Assembly: GCF_963678635.1 (NCBI RefSeq)
Contig: NC_087067.1
Coordinates: forward strand, 5,558,647-5,622,646
Source: Symsagittifera roscoffensis
Taxonomy: Eukaryota > Xenacoelomorpha > Acoela > Convolutidae
Length of the DNA stretch: 64,000 nt
Direction of reading: 5' to 3'
Position numbers and translations under genes: made by a program. Under the pieces are notes generated by a model. The model worked only from the letters and a program-made list of their open reading frames with translations, ran no database searches and was not told the DNA's origin. This document shows, in pieces, positions 30,989-41,920 of this stretch (the first letter of the stretch is position 1; the number at the start of each line of letters is the position of its first letter).

Positions 30989-32453
30989 TCATTTGAATTT
31001 CTTTGCTGGCAAAAAAGGAATTGTATTCCATGCTTGGTTTTTAAATCGAGGTATCACTCTGACGACGAATTTCCGGGCGCCTTCAACGCTAAGATGTATA
31101 TTGTCCGAGAGATCCGATTCGAGCATACCATGCGGGGAAATATAACGTTCTTTAAAATGCTGGCACAAAATTTGGTTCAACTTTTGGCAGTTTTCGCGCA
31201 TAGCGTAACGATCTGACCTGGGCAAAACACCAAAAACCGCAACATTTGTGTAGTCGCTTGCATAATGTAAATTCAAAGATCCATGGGAGTTAAAACTGTA
31301 AAGTATCAAAATTAACAGAAACTCTCAAAAGAAAAAGTAGCACCGTTGGATACTGGATAAAGTATCAAAATTAACAGAAACTCTCAAAAGAAAAAGTAGC
31401 ACCGTTGGATACTGACGCGGTAATATAAAAAGTAGAAGCCAACTAAACTTAAATACAGAACTTAAAAGGAACAAAGGAGCACCAGAATTGGGAAGGCAAA
31501 AAACGTAATAAACTTGCATAATTGACCAGCCGAGTAATATCTTTGTACACGCTTATCGGCTTCATCCGAGCCAAATTTCGAAAGCTGGTGAGGCCGTTTG
31601 ATCCTATGAGAAAGCCAATACAGTGATACTCACTCAAATCGATGTTGTAGAGTGCTGGGAGAATGTTTAATGGTCTCGCGCCCGAAACAAAATAACTATC
31701 AACATTTTGAGCGCACACACCTGAAAGGATTGAGTCCCCAAAAATGGCCAGCTGGTTTTCAGGATTCATTATTTTACGTAACTTCACAACATTGACATCT
31801 CTGAGCCTGAGGATTTGCATCTTCACGTCACCAAGCTTCACAGCCTTGGCTCGTTCAATGTTGCTAACTGATGTTGTATGAACATAATTACTCGATGTTG
31901 TTTGGACATGGGGACTTCCTGTTGTTTGTTTATGTTGTTTGAAGATGTGACTTGACAATTCCGATACATCAACCTCATCATTCACCGTTATCTCATCCGT
32001 TAACTGCACTGTTGAAGTTACTGCTAGCCTTCGCTGTTTAGTATGTATGGCTATATTCGCCAACTCATTGAAGTCTACATCATAGTAGTCGATACATATT
32101 TTCGGTATTTTGTAATTACGCAACATTTCACGCTTTTCTTCGTCTGACTTCGCTATAGATTCCATCACTTCTCGAAACTTTCTTTGTTGTTCGGCTATCA
32201 CGCTTGGTGGATTGCTGGCTATCCACTCCTTTAGCTCTTTCTGAGCCTTTTCTACTCGCTGTAGTTCCATCTTTACATTTTGATCTTGGAAAAATCGCTG
32301 AACTTTAGAAATAGCATGCTGTCGATGTTCGTCTAGTTGAATTTTAGCTTGTCTAAAATGAGTTGTGTTTTTGAGTATCCCGGTTAAAATCGCTGCTGGA
32401 ATCAATTCAAATGTCTCTCCTGATAATATAATTTCGGTATCTGATTGAGTCAT
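30989..32453 (-). pseudogene. SGNH/GDSL-hydrolase-like gene, split by an insertion
   Basis: SGNH hydrolases use a Ser-Asp-His set in blocks GDS, GxND and DxxH. The ORF 32453-31449 has an N-terminal region with a likely coiled coil (QRVEKAQKELKEW), a Ser/Thr-rich middle, then IFGDSILSGV (block I) and FLIGSNGLTSF (block III position, N kept, D replaced). The ORF 31309-30989 carries VFGVLPRSD and DNIHLSVEGARKFV, the DxxH block. Between them lies a 256-bp insertion (31267-31522); without it the two parts are in one frame at the shared YAS codons. GDSL/SGNH domains also occur in ORF1 proteins of some CR1-like LINEs, so this may be TE-derived rather than a host gene. The ATG at 32453 follows a possible acceptor (tttcag), so there may be an upstream exon. 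Confidence 0.6.
31267..31522. mobile_element. 256-bp insertion with 10-bp direct repeats and a 59-bp tandem pair
   Basis: The sequence cttgcataat occurs at 31257-31266 and 31513-31522, flanking the insert. Inside, a 55-bp segment starting aagtatcaaaattaac is repeated in tandem at 31301 and 31360 (period 59). No terminal inverted repeats are apparent. Splicing from any GT in the flank does not restore the SGNH frame, so an insertion fits better than an intron. Confidence 0.6.
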
Positions 32454-32610
32454 AATTAACTGAAAGACATGGTCATTTATTCACTTTATAAAAAAAACTC
32501 GTGCTAAATTATCTTGGTAAATAATCCTCCATCACTTTCCAATTCATGAAAAGTGTTTCTTCATCACCATTCTATCATCCCAGTTTCGAAGTTCAACCAT
32601 TCGAAGTTGA

Positions 32611-32740
32611 CCCACCCGTACGATCGTGCCTCCCATGGGTGAACTTCGATGTGGGGGGCACGACCGTACGGGTGGGACTTACGATCGTGCCCCCCCCCAT
32701 GTGTGAACTTCGATGTGGGGGGCACGATCGTAAGTCCCAC
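32611..32740. repeat. Two overlapping GC-rich hairpins
   Basis: Arms cccacccgtacgatcgtgcc (32611-32630) and ggcacgaccgtacgggtggg (32657-32676) form hairpin 1 with one mismatch. Arms 32672-32695 and 32717-32740 form hairpin 2, 24 bp each, perfect over at least gacttacgatcgtgcc. The loops share tgaacttcgatgtg. The hairpins overlap by about 5 bp, so the structure is alternating. Confidence 0.85.
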
Positions 32741-32769
32741 CCCATCAGTTCCACTGAACCCGTTCGGGG

Positions 32770-33490
32770 ACGTTTTTAAAAATATTAATTTGAATTAACT
32801 GGGTCAGAACCTGAGCTAACGTGACTTCCGAACTTCTTCCGCAATGAAGAACTATCAAAAACACTTGCACTGCATTCTACAACACTCAAGGAATTTATTT
32901 AGCTATATCTAAAAAAAATTTAAAAATCTTCGTTGCGGCCGAAGTTGATCATTCACACCAGCTCAGTTTCCGACCCGAATAAATATTTAGAGAAAGCATT
33001 CGAAAGCTCTAAGGGCACAAAATTTTTTTCGATAGGTGTCACCCAAAAAATCCTAAAAATCACGGTTTTTTTGCGGTTTTGAGGACGCTGCCATTTTGCA
33101 ACCAATTATTTAAGAAGAAGAAAGAGTAAATTAAACATCCAATAAATGGACAAATGTGTAATAAAATAATAACCGCGTGTATATTGTATAAATAAAAAGC
33201 ACGTGCAAAAACTACGTACAACCAAGCACGTACAACCAATTATTTGCAACAATGATTCATTTGACCATGCATAGCGATATCAAAGATCATAATATTCTTT
33301 CAAATCGAAAATTTATCATTTTTTATCGAATTTTTTTTTTTTTTTTTTATTGGTTCATTTTAACAAGAAAGTGCAAAACAGCCGTTTCGAGCAAAAAAAT
33401 GTCTACTTTCTCAATGTTCCAAAAGAAACTATATAAAGTATTATACATGTTTGGAAACCTCTTGAAGAGTTCTTTCCAAACACGTTAAAA
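32770..33490. other. AT-rich spacer, no gene seen
   Basis: No supported ORF. It includes a T run of about 20 at 33329-33349 within a larger AT-rich tract. The short plus-strand ORF at 33252-33488 is low complexity. Confidence 0.4.
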
Positions 33491-33499
33491 TCATAAAGA

Positions 33500-35455
33500 A
33501 AAAATCAGAATCGTTTTGATGGTTATCCGTTTTGTCAGGTATCCAAAAAAATGCAATTTTGGGGGTTTCTCGGAAAAAACGCAAAAATATTAAAGTTCCA
33601 AAAGTAGATTAATAATGTTTTACATACAGGCAGAAAGAATTTTCACTGGGCTTTTTTTTGGTGTATAGAACAATTTTCAACAACCTCTAGTTGTTGAGAA
33701 ATTGTTTCTCGAAATTTTGAATTAAAAAAAAAATGAAAAAAATTGACTTGAAAACTAAGAAAAATTTGACTGATTTTGAAGTATTTTGAATAGATTTTGA
33801 TTCTAATTTTTCTTAAACTAGGTTGATATTTGTTCAAAGTTACTTCACAGAAATAAGAAATGCTAGTTGAAAGCTGGAATGAAAAAAAAAATCAGAAAAA
33901 TCAATGAAAAAAAAGTGATTTTTTCGAGATTTCAGCATGAAAGTTTCTAGTTTCTGGGATTTTCTATTAATAAGATATGAATAATTATACATATTTGGAT
34001 TTTTCTCGAAGCGTGATTTTTAAATGAAGTACAAGAAAAGCGAGTTCATTGGGAATTGTTTAAGCAGTTATCCGTTTTGTCGGGTATCCAGAAAACAGCC
34101 TTTTTGGCGGTTTCTCGGAAAAAACGCAAAAATATCAAATTTCCCTTATGTATAATTATAAATCTATACATACGGCTAGAAAGATCACAGACTGGGGTTT
34201 TTTCTGGTATATAGAACAGTTTTTAACAACCTTTAGTTGTTGAGAAATTGTTTAATAAAATTTTGAAATTAAAAAAAAGGAAGAAAATTGACTTGAAAAC
34301 TAAAAAAGTTTTGACCTATTTTGGAGCATTCCGAACAGAGTTTGATGCCAACTTTTCTTGGACTAGGTTGATATTTCTTGAAAGTTTTTTCAGAAAAAGA
34401 AGAATTGCTAGTTTAAAGCTGGAATGAAAAAAAATCAGAAAAATCAATGAAAAAAAAGTGATTTTTTCGAGATTTCCGCATGAAAATGTCTAGTTTCTGG
34501 GATTTTCTAAGAATAAGATATGCAGTAATATACGTATTTGGATTTTTCTCGAAGCGTGGTTTTTGAATTAGGTACAAGAAAAGCGAATTCATTGGGAATT
34601 GTTTAAGCAGTTATCCGTTTTGTCGGGTATCAACGAAACAGCCTTTTTGGCGGTTTCTCGGAAAAAACGCAAAAATATCAAATTTCCATTTATAGATTTA
34701 AAAATCTATACATACGGCTAGAAAGATCTCACACTGAGATTTTTTTTGGTGTATAGAACAGTTTTTAACAACCTCTAGTTGTTGAGAAACTGTTTAATAA
34801 ATTTTTGAAATTAAAAAAGAGGGAAAAAAATGACTTGAAAACTAAAAAAGTTTTGACCTATTTTGAAGCATTTCGCAAAAAATTTTATGCCAATTTTTCT
34901 TGAATCTAGGTTGATATTTGTTGAAAGTTACTTCGCAGAAAGAAGAAATGCTAGTTTAAAGCTGGAATGAAAAAAAAATTAGGAAAATCAATGAAAAAAA
35001 GTGACTTTTTCGAGATTTCAGCATGAATGTTTCTAGTTTCTGGGATTTTCTAAGAAGAAGATATGAAGTATTATACATCTTTGGATTTCTCTGGAAGCAA
35101 GGTTTCTGAATAAGTTACAGGAAAAGCGAAATCATTTAAAAATTGTTTCAGCAGTTATCCGTTTTGTCGGTTGTTCAAAGAAAAGCATTTTTGACGTTTA
35201 CTCGGAGAAAAGAAAAAAATATGAAATTTTCTCCACTAGATTTATAAATTTATACATACGGCTAAAAAGTACCCACACTGAGTTTTTTTGGTATTCAGAA
35301 ATTGTTGAGGAAATCGTTTTTGATTTTTTGAATTTCAAAAAATGAAAAAAATTGACTTGAAAACAAAAGTTTTGACCAACTTCGAAGTATTTTGAAGAGT
35401 TTTTGATTCTGTTTTTTCTTAAATTAGGTCGATACTCGTTGAGTGTTACTTACCG
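33500..35455. repeat. Satellite with a period of about 544 bp, four units
   Basis: The marker gttatccgttttgtc starts at 33522, 34067, 34610 and 35154, giving periods of 545, 543 and 544. Units share cggtttctcggaaaaaacgc, aactagttgttgag-like and gatttttt-cgagattt segments and are perhaps 80-90 percent identical. The last unit runs into the GC-rich array at about 35480. A fifth partial unit recurs at about 36811-37256 as part of the 1,806-bp duplication. Confidence 0.9.
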
Positions 35456-38400
35456 AAAACAAATTTTGCTAATTTAAGTCCAGAATGAAGTCGGGCCGTC
35501 TCCGCCTTGTTCTGAAAAGTCGCGCCGGCTCCGCTTTGGTCTGAAAAGTCGCGCCGTCTCCACTTTGTTCTGGAAAGCTGCACCGTATCCACCTCAACCG
35601 CGAGGAATATAATCTTGGTCGCTCCGTCTCCCCCTCGGTCTGGATATTCGCGCCGTCTCCGCATTGGTCTCAAATGTCGCGCCGTCTCCGCCATGGTCTG
35701 TTAAGTCGCGCCGCCTCCGCCTTGGTAGCGAGGAATGATTTCTTGGTCGCGCCGTTTCCGCGATGGTCTGGAAAGTCGCACCGTATCCACCTCAGTCGCG
35801 AGGAATATAATCTAGGTCGCCCCGTCTGCACCTCCGTCTGGTAAGTCGCGCCGTCTCCGCCTTGGTCTGAAAAGTCGCGCCGTCTCCACCCTGGTCTGGA
35901 AAGTCGCACCGTATCCACCTCAATTGCGAGGAACATAATCTTGGTTGCGCTGTTTCCACCTCGGTCTGAAAAGTAGCGCCGTCTCCGCATTGGTCTGAAA
36001 TGTCGCCCGTCCCCGCATCGGTCTAAAAAATTGCGCCGTCTCCTCGTTGGTCTGAAAAATCGCGCTGCCTCCGCATTGGTCTGAAAAGACGCCCGTCCTC
36101 GCATTGGTCTGGAAAGATGCACCGTATCCACCTCAGTCGCGAGGAATAAAATATTGGTCGCGCCGTCTCCACCTCGGTCTGGAAAGTCGCACCGTCTCCG
36201 TATTGGTCTGAAAAATTGAGCCGTCTCCGCCTTGGTCTGAAAAGTTGCACCAAATCCACTTCAGTCGCGAGGAAAACAATCTTGGTCGCGCCGTCTCCAC
36301 CTCGGTCTGGAGAGTCGCGCCGTATCCACCTCAGTCGCGAGGAATACTATTTTGGTCGCGCCGTCTCCACTTCGGTCTGGAAAGTCGCGCTGTATCCACC
36401 TCAGTCGCGAGGAATATAATCTTGGTCGCGCCGTCTCCACCTCAGTCTGGAAAGTCGCACTGTATCCACCTCAGTCGCGAGGAACTTAATTCTGGTCGCG
36501 CCATCTCCACTTCGGTCTGGAAAGTAGCGCCGTCTCCACCTCGGTCGCGAAATCCCTGAAAAACCTGAGGGCGCACCGTTTCCCGAGTCGCACCGTATCC
36601 ACCAGGGTCGAGAAATCCCTGAAAAACTTTCTTTAAGTTGCGCCGTCTCCATGTTGGTCTGGAAAGTCGCGCAGTCTCCATCTTGTTCTGGAAAGTCTGG
36701 AAACAGTTAGGTTTGGTCACGCCGGTAACGCCATTTCCTGACTCGCAGGGTCGCGCCATATCCGCTTAGGTCGCGAAAGTCGCGCCTTAGTTTTTCTGTC
36801 GCGAAAGTGACTTTTTCGAGATTTCAGCATGAATGTTTCTAGTTTCTGGGATTTTCTAAGAAGAAGATATGAAGTATTATACATCTTTGGATTTCTCTGG
36901 AAGCAAGGTTTCTGAATAAGTTACAAGAAAAGCGAAATCATTTAAAAATTGTTTCAGCAGTTATCCGTTTTGTCGGTTGTTCAAAGAAAAGCATTTTTGA
37001 CGTTTACTCGGAGAAAAGAAAAAAATATGAAATTTTCTCAACTAGATTTATAAATTTATACATACGGCTAAAAAGTACCCACACTGAGTTTTTTTGGTAT
37101 TCAGAAATTGTTGAGGAAATATTTTTTGATTTTTTGAATTTCAAAAAAGGAAAAAAATTGACTTGAAAACAAAAGTTTTGACCAACTTCGAAGTATTTTG
37201 AAGAGTTTTTGGTTCTGTTTTTTCTTAAATTAGGTCAATACTCGTTGAGTGTTACTTACCGAAAACAAATTTTGCTAATTTAAGTCCAGAATGAAGTCGC
37301 GCCTTCTCCGCCTTGTTCTGAAAAGTCGCGCCGGCTCCGCTTTGGTCTGAAAAGTCGCGCCGTCTCCACTTTGTTCTGGAAAGCTGCACCGTATCCACCT
37401 CAACCGCGAGGAATATAATCTTGGTCGCTCCGTCTCCCCCTCGGTCTGGATAGTCGCGCCGTCTCCGCATTGGTCTCAAATGTCGCGACGTCTCCGCCAT
37501 GGTCTGTTAAGTCGCGCCGCCTCCGCCTTGGTAGCGAGGAATGGTTTCTTGGTCGCGCCGTTTCCGCGATGGTCTGGAAAGTCGCACCGTATCCACCTCA
37601 GTCGCGAGGAATATAATCTAGGTCGCCCCGTCTGCACCTCCGTCTGGTAAGTCGCGCCGTCTCCGCCTTGGTCTGAAAAGTCGCGCCGTCTCCACCCTGG
37701 TCTGGAAAGTCGCACCGTATCCACCTCAATTGCGAGGAACATAATCTTGGTTGCGCCGTTTCCACCTCGGTCTGAAAAGTAGCGCCGTCTCCGCATTGGT
37801 CTGAAATGTCGCCCGTCCCCGCATCGGTCTAAAAAATTGCGCCGTCTCCTCGTTGGTCTGAAAAGTCGCGCTGCCTCCGCATTGGTCTGAAAAGACGCCC
37901 GACCTCGCATTGGTCTGGAAAGATGCACCGTATCCACCTCAGTCGCGAGGAATAAAATATTGGTCGCGCCGTCTCCACCTCGGTCTGGAAAGTCGCACCG
38001 TCTCCGTATTGGTCTGGAAAATTGAGCCGTATCCGCCTTGGTCTGAAAAGTTGCACCAAATCCACCTCAGTCGCGAGGAAAACAATCTTGGTCGCGCCGT
38101 CTCCACCTCGGTCTGGAGAGTCGCGCCGTATCCACCTCAGTCGCGAGGAATACTATTTTGGTCGCGCCGTCTCCAATTCGGTCTGGAAAGTCGCGCTGTA
38201 TCCACCTCAGTCGCGAGGAATATAATCTTGGTCGCGCCGTCTCCACCTCAGTCTGGACAGTCGCACTGTATCCACCTCAGTCGCGAGGAACTTAATTCTG
38301 GTCGCGCCATCTCCACTTCGGTCTGGAAAGTAGCGCCGTCTCCACCTCGGTCGCGAAATCGCAGAAAAACCTGAGGGCGCACCGTTTCCCGAGTCGCACC

Positions 38401-38616
38401 GTATCCACCAGGGTCGAGAAATCCCTGAAAAACTTTCTTTAAGTTGCGCCGTCTCCATGTTGGTCTGGAAAGTCGCGCAGTCTCCATCTTGTTCTGGAAA
38501 GTCTGGAAACAGCTAGGTTTGGTCACGCCGGTAACGCCATTTCCTGACTCGCAGGGTCGCGCCATATCCGCCTAGGTCGCGAAAGTCGCGCCTTAGTTTT
38601 TCTGTCGCGAAAGTCT
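35005..38616. repeat. 1,806-bp tandem duplication (two units)
   Basis: Unit 1 is about 35005-36810 and unit 2 about 36811-38616, with a constant offset of 1,806 bp (for example gttatccgttttgtc at 35154 and 36960). Each unit holds the end of a 544-bp satellite unit and a full GC-rich array. The two differ at few positions, so the duplication is recent. The junction near 36808 fuses gtcgcgaaag of the array to tgactttttcgag of the satellite. Confidence 0.9.
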
Positions 38617-38850
38617 GGAAATGGCAACTCTTGGTCGCGAGAGTCTGGACATACCAAATATGAGTCGCGATGTTTTGGTCGCGCCACCTCTGCTTCGGCG
38701 CGATAGTCGCAACGGATCATCATGGTCGCAAAAGTCTGGAAATGCCATGTTTTGGTCGCCAAAGCCTGGACATGCCTAATTTTGGTCTGGAAAGTCTGGA
38801 AATGCCAAAGATTTGTCGCGAAAGTATGGACATGAGTTTGTGACCTCGAC
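35489..38850. repeat. GC-rich minisatellite of about 30-bp units
   Basis: Two blocks (about 35489-36808 and 37295-38850) consist of variants of gtcgcgccgtctccacctcg followed by gtctggaaa. Composite units of 60-90 bp add tcagtcgcgaggaatataat. CG dinucleotides are abundant compared with the AT-rich surroundings. ORFs seen on both strands (Arg/Asp/Gly-rich on minus, Ser/Pro-rich on plus) follow from the repeat and are not genes. Confidence 0.95.
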
Positions 38851-39105
38851 CCGGGAAGACCGCTCAAAAACCGCTCAAAAACCGCTCAAATCTTGCTTGA
38901 AAAACCGTTCAAAAATCACCGCAAGAAATGAGCGGTTTTTGAGCGGTTTTTGAGCGGTTTTTTAAGCAAGATTTGAGCGGTTTGAGCGGTTTTTCCAAAA
39001 AAAACCGCCCAAACCGCTCAAACCGCTCAAATCTTGCTGGAAAACCGCTCAAACCGCTCAAATCTTGAGCGGTTTTGAGCGGGATCTCGACCCGGGTCTC
39101 CACTT
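38851..39105. repeat. Self-complementary ccgctcaaa repeat block
   Basis: Multiple copies of ccgctcaaaaa and caaatcttgct occur at 38858-38920. The reverse complement gagcggtttttgagcgg and agcaagatttgagcgg follow at 38929-38990, then both orientations alternate to about 39080. The block is bracketed by ctcgacccggg at 38845-38855 and 39088-39098. It can fold into long hairpins. Confidence 0.85.
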
Positions 39106-39491
39106 TAGCGAACAGTTGCTCTCGCTCGTCTACGACTTGCTTTTCATTGCGAGTACCCCCTCAGCAAAACTTTAATCTTCGTCATCATTTTCCAGGGATA
39201 TTATTTCCATCCGTAATTGTCGGAATGAAAAGTAAGTTTTTTGAGTGAACAATTGCTGCATCCAAAAGAAGTCTTCCGTCTAACGATCTTTTAGAGAAAA
39301 AGAATTCAATCGCAGGCTCTTTTGCAGTTTAAGGAACCATTCTATCATGTTCAATCAAATAAAAGTGGGAAGGGTGACGTAGTAATGACACTGTACAGTC
39401 CATATAAACTGCAAAACACAAGCTGAGTAAACAGTTTATTCACTTATCACTGTGATAATGCACGTTGGAATCCCTCAGGCGGAGGCTGAAT
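39106..39491. other. Spacer, no gene seen
   Basis: No motif-bearing ORF and no repeat boundary recognised. Confidence 0.4.
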
Positions 39492-39879
39492 AATAAGCAG
39501 AATGGTCAAAGTGCAGAATGGGTCCAAGAGCTGAAAAACAGAAAAATATGGACTGGATTTACTTAATAATCCCCCCCCTTTTTTTTGAAAGGGGGTAGAT
39601 TGTTAAGTAGATCCTATTAACTTACAATGGTTTATAGAAGCTAATTGATTAAAAAAACAATTATTATAATCTTCAAAAAATACCAACAAAACGAACAAAT
39701 TATGAATGAACTGACTAATCTCATTAAGTTTTTTAATTGATTTTTTTTAAGTTCTTGAATAAATTACTCAAATTATTGACATTTCTGATAATAAATTTAC
39801 CGATTAGCTTATTAAAATTGATATTTTTCTGTTTTTCTGCTCTTGGACTCATTCTGCTCTTAGACCGTTCTGCTTATTG
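39492..39879. mobile_element. Non-autonomous element with about 58-bp inverted repeats
   Basis: The left arm (39492-39550) reads aataagcagaatggtc then gggtccaagagc. The right arm (39821-39879) is its reverse complement, with gctcttggactc and gaccgttctgcttatt. Internal sequence is AT-rich with no ORF. It directly abuts the next TIR element. No target duplication is clear, so the class is unknown. Confidence 0.65.
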
Positions 39880-39884
39880 ACTGG

Positions 39885-40247
39885 CCACCGTCTCAGTCGA
39901 AGGACCGAATGGGCGAAAAGAAAAATCAATCGATCATAATTCATAGTATTCCTAAGTTTGGAGAGAAAGCTTGAAAATCTCAAAGAAAGTAAACATTTCC
40001 AGGGATTTGGCCGAACAAGAACGGCATATTTAGGCAAAATTTTCCAATTGTCACTGACCGCCGTCAAATTGAAACAAATTTTATAATTCAAGAGTTTCGT
40101 TTTAAAAGAAGCAAATATTGCTTCATTTGATTATTTTTAGTTGAACGGCGATTGAATCATTTTATTGGCTATCGCTTGTTCTTGTTTTTGGACTTTCGCC
40201 TATGAGTTTTTCGCCCATTCGGTCCTTCGCCCATGAGAATAGCCCCC
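39885..40247. mobile_element. hAT-type MITE, copy B (reverse orientation)
   Basis: Ends carry aggaccgaatgggcgaaaag (39900-39919) and its inverse ttcgcccattcggtcctt (about 40211-40228), finishing catgagaatagccccc at 40247. The interior (agcaaatattgcttcattt and gaaagtaaacattt) is the reverse complement of copy A at 57453-57814. The left end is less clear than the right, and no target duplication could be paired. Confidence 0.7.
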
Positions 40248-40279
40248 ATAATACACAGATGGAAACGGAAGAGCAAAGG

Positions 40280-41900
40280 CCGCCTCCTGTCCAGCTCACT
40301 GTAAATCTATTACTTAACTAAATAAAAAATTAATGACAGCTATCAAAAAATTACCAAAACAAAAAATAACAAGACTGCTCCTATCAGGGCGATGCCTTGA
40401 ATTTTCTGACTGCCTTTTAAGATTTATGGAGCAGTAATAACATAAATATCATTAACAAATTAAATGTAAAAAAAATGAAAAGTTTTTTTTCTAAAATTTG
40501 AAATTTTTTTCCAAGAAAACCATCTCCCCACACGCCATATAAACAACAAAAGAATAGATTTCGCTAACTGTAACAAATCAATTATGGCAAATAAGCTTCT
40601 TTCAACCAATTTGGAACGATTTCTAAGACGGATTAAATATCCGCTTACGCGTTAATAGCGCGAATTATATCGCGCGGTAATTGTCTCAAATTGGTCAAAT
40701 TAGCCAAAATGTTAATCTTTAAACCCTCATAACTTTACGAAAAATGATCACAGGTGAAATATCGTTTCAAATTTAAGCTCAGGACAGCAATACCTTTTGA
40801 ATGATATAAAAAAGTTCCGTCAAAAATGGCTGGTTAAAAAGTCGAAATTTGTCTGAAGAAAAAAAAACCCACCCCGAGCACAAATATTCCGTTACTTTCG
40901 TATCGAAATTCGGAACAAATACTTGTTATTGCAGAACACATGCAATAAAAAATGCGATATAATTTTAAATAAAAATAAAAAATTTTATTAGAAAATATTT
41001 ATTTATTACATTGCAAAACACGTTATTTTTGCGGGGCCCTGTCTCCGAGCCCTGACATTTACTTCTGGAGTAGATATATCAAATAGTACCTCTAGAGTAG
41101 ATATATCAAAAGCAAAGCACTAGGCGCGAAGCAGACAAAATTATCAATAAGCCTGTTTTGTCTCAAAAAACTCTCAGCCAACAGATCTTCAGTTGAAATT
41201 ATCAAGACAACTGGGTCATAAGTTGAAGGTTTTCTGAAATTGGGGCCTCAACTTGACACAGCGTACGAAAAACAACCAAATTGCCGTATAAAAAGTTCAA
41301 ACTTTTTCAATGAAATTAAAAAAGAACTCAATATTTACGGCGGCCAATTTTTTTTAAAAACGAAGCTGAAATCATATGCCACTTTGCCACTTGCACTACC
41401 GAAACAAAGCCGTAACAAATTATCACAAGACTGCTCGTGTCAGGGCGAAGCCCTGAATGTTCCGTACTGCTTTTTAAAGTTTATGGATCAGTAACAACCT
41501 ATAAAAAATTAACTGTTATAGAAAAAAATTTCTCTGTGAAATTCGAAATTTCTTATGAAAATCATGCCCCCACACGCCATATAAAGTTTAAAAGGATAGA
41601 TTTCGCTACTTGTAACAAATCAGTTATGGCAAATAAGCTTCTTTCAGCCAATTTGGAACAATTTTTAAGACGAATTAAATCTCCGCTTACACGTTAATAG
41701 CGCGTTAGTTGTACCAATTTGGCCAAAATGGCAATCTTTAAACCCCCACAACTTTACGAAAAATGATCACAGGTAAAATATTTTTTCAAATTTAAGCTCA
41801 AGACAACAATACTTTTTAAATGATATTAAAAAAATCCGTCGAAAATGGCTAGTTAAAAAGTCAAAATTTGTCTGAAGAAAAAAAAACCAAAACCCATCCC
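40280..41900. repeat. Diverged direct repeat pair, offset about 1.05 kb
   Basis: Segments 40360-40900 and 41420-41920 are homologous. Both contain cacacgccatataaa, atggcaaataagcttctttca, gttaatagcgcg and cccgagcacaaatattccgt in the same order, with perhaps 80 percent identity. The intervening about 500 bp is unrelated. They could be two copies of one element or the ends of a larger one. A chance ORF pair lies in the second copy. Confidence 0.7.
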
Positions 41901-41920
41901 GAGCACAAATATTCCGTTAC

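Noticed and set aside
35446-38867. Arg/Asp/Gly-rich and Ser/Pro-rich ORFs of up to 154 codons
   Set aside because: They follow the minisatellite unit in register on both strands and recur with the 1,806-bp duplication; there is no gene-like start, domain or conservation.
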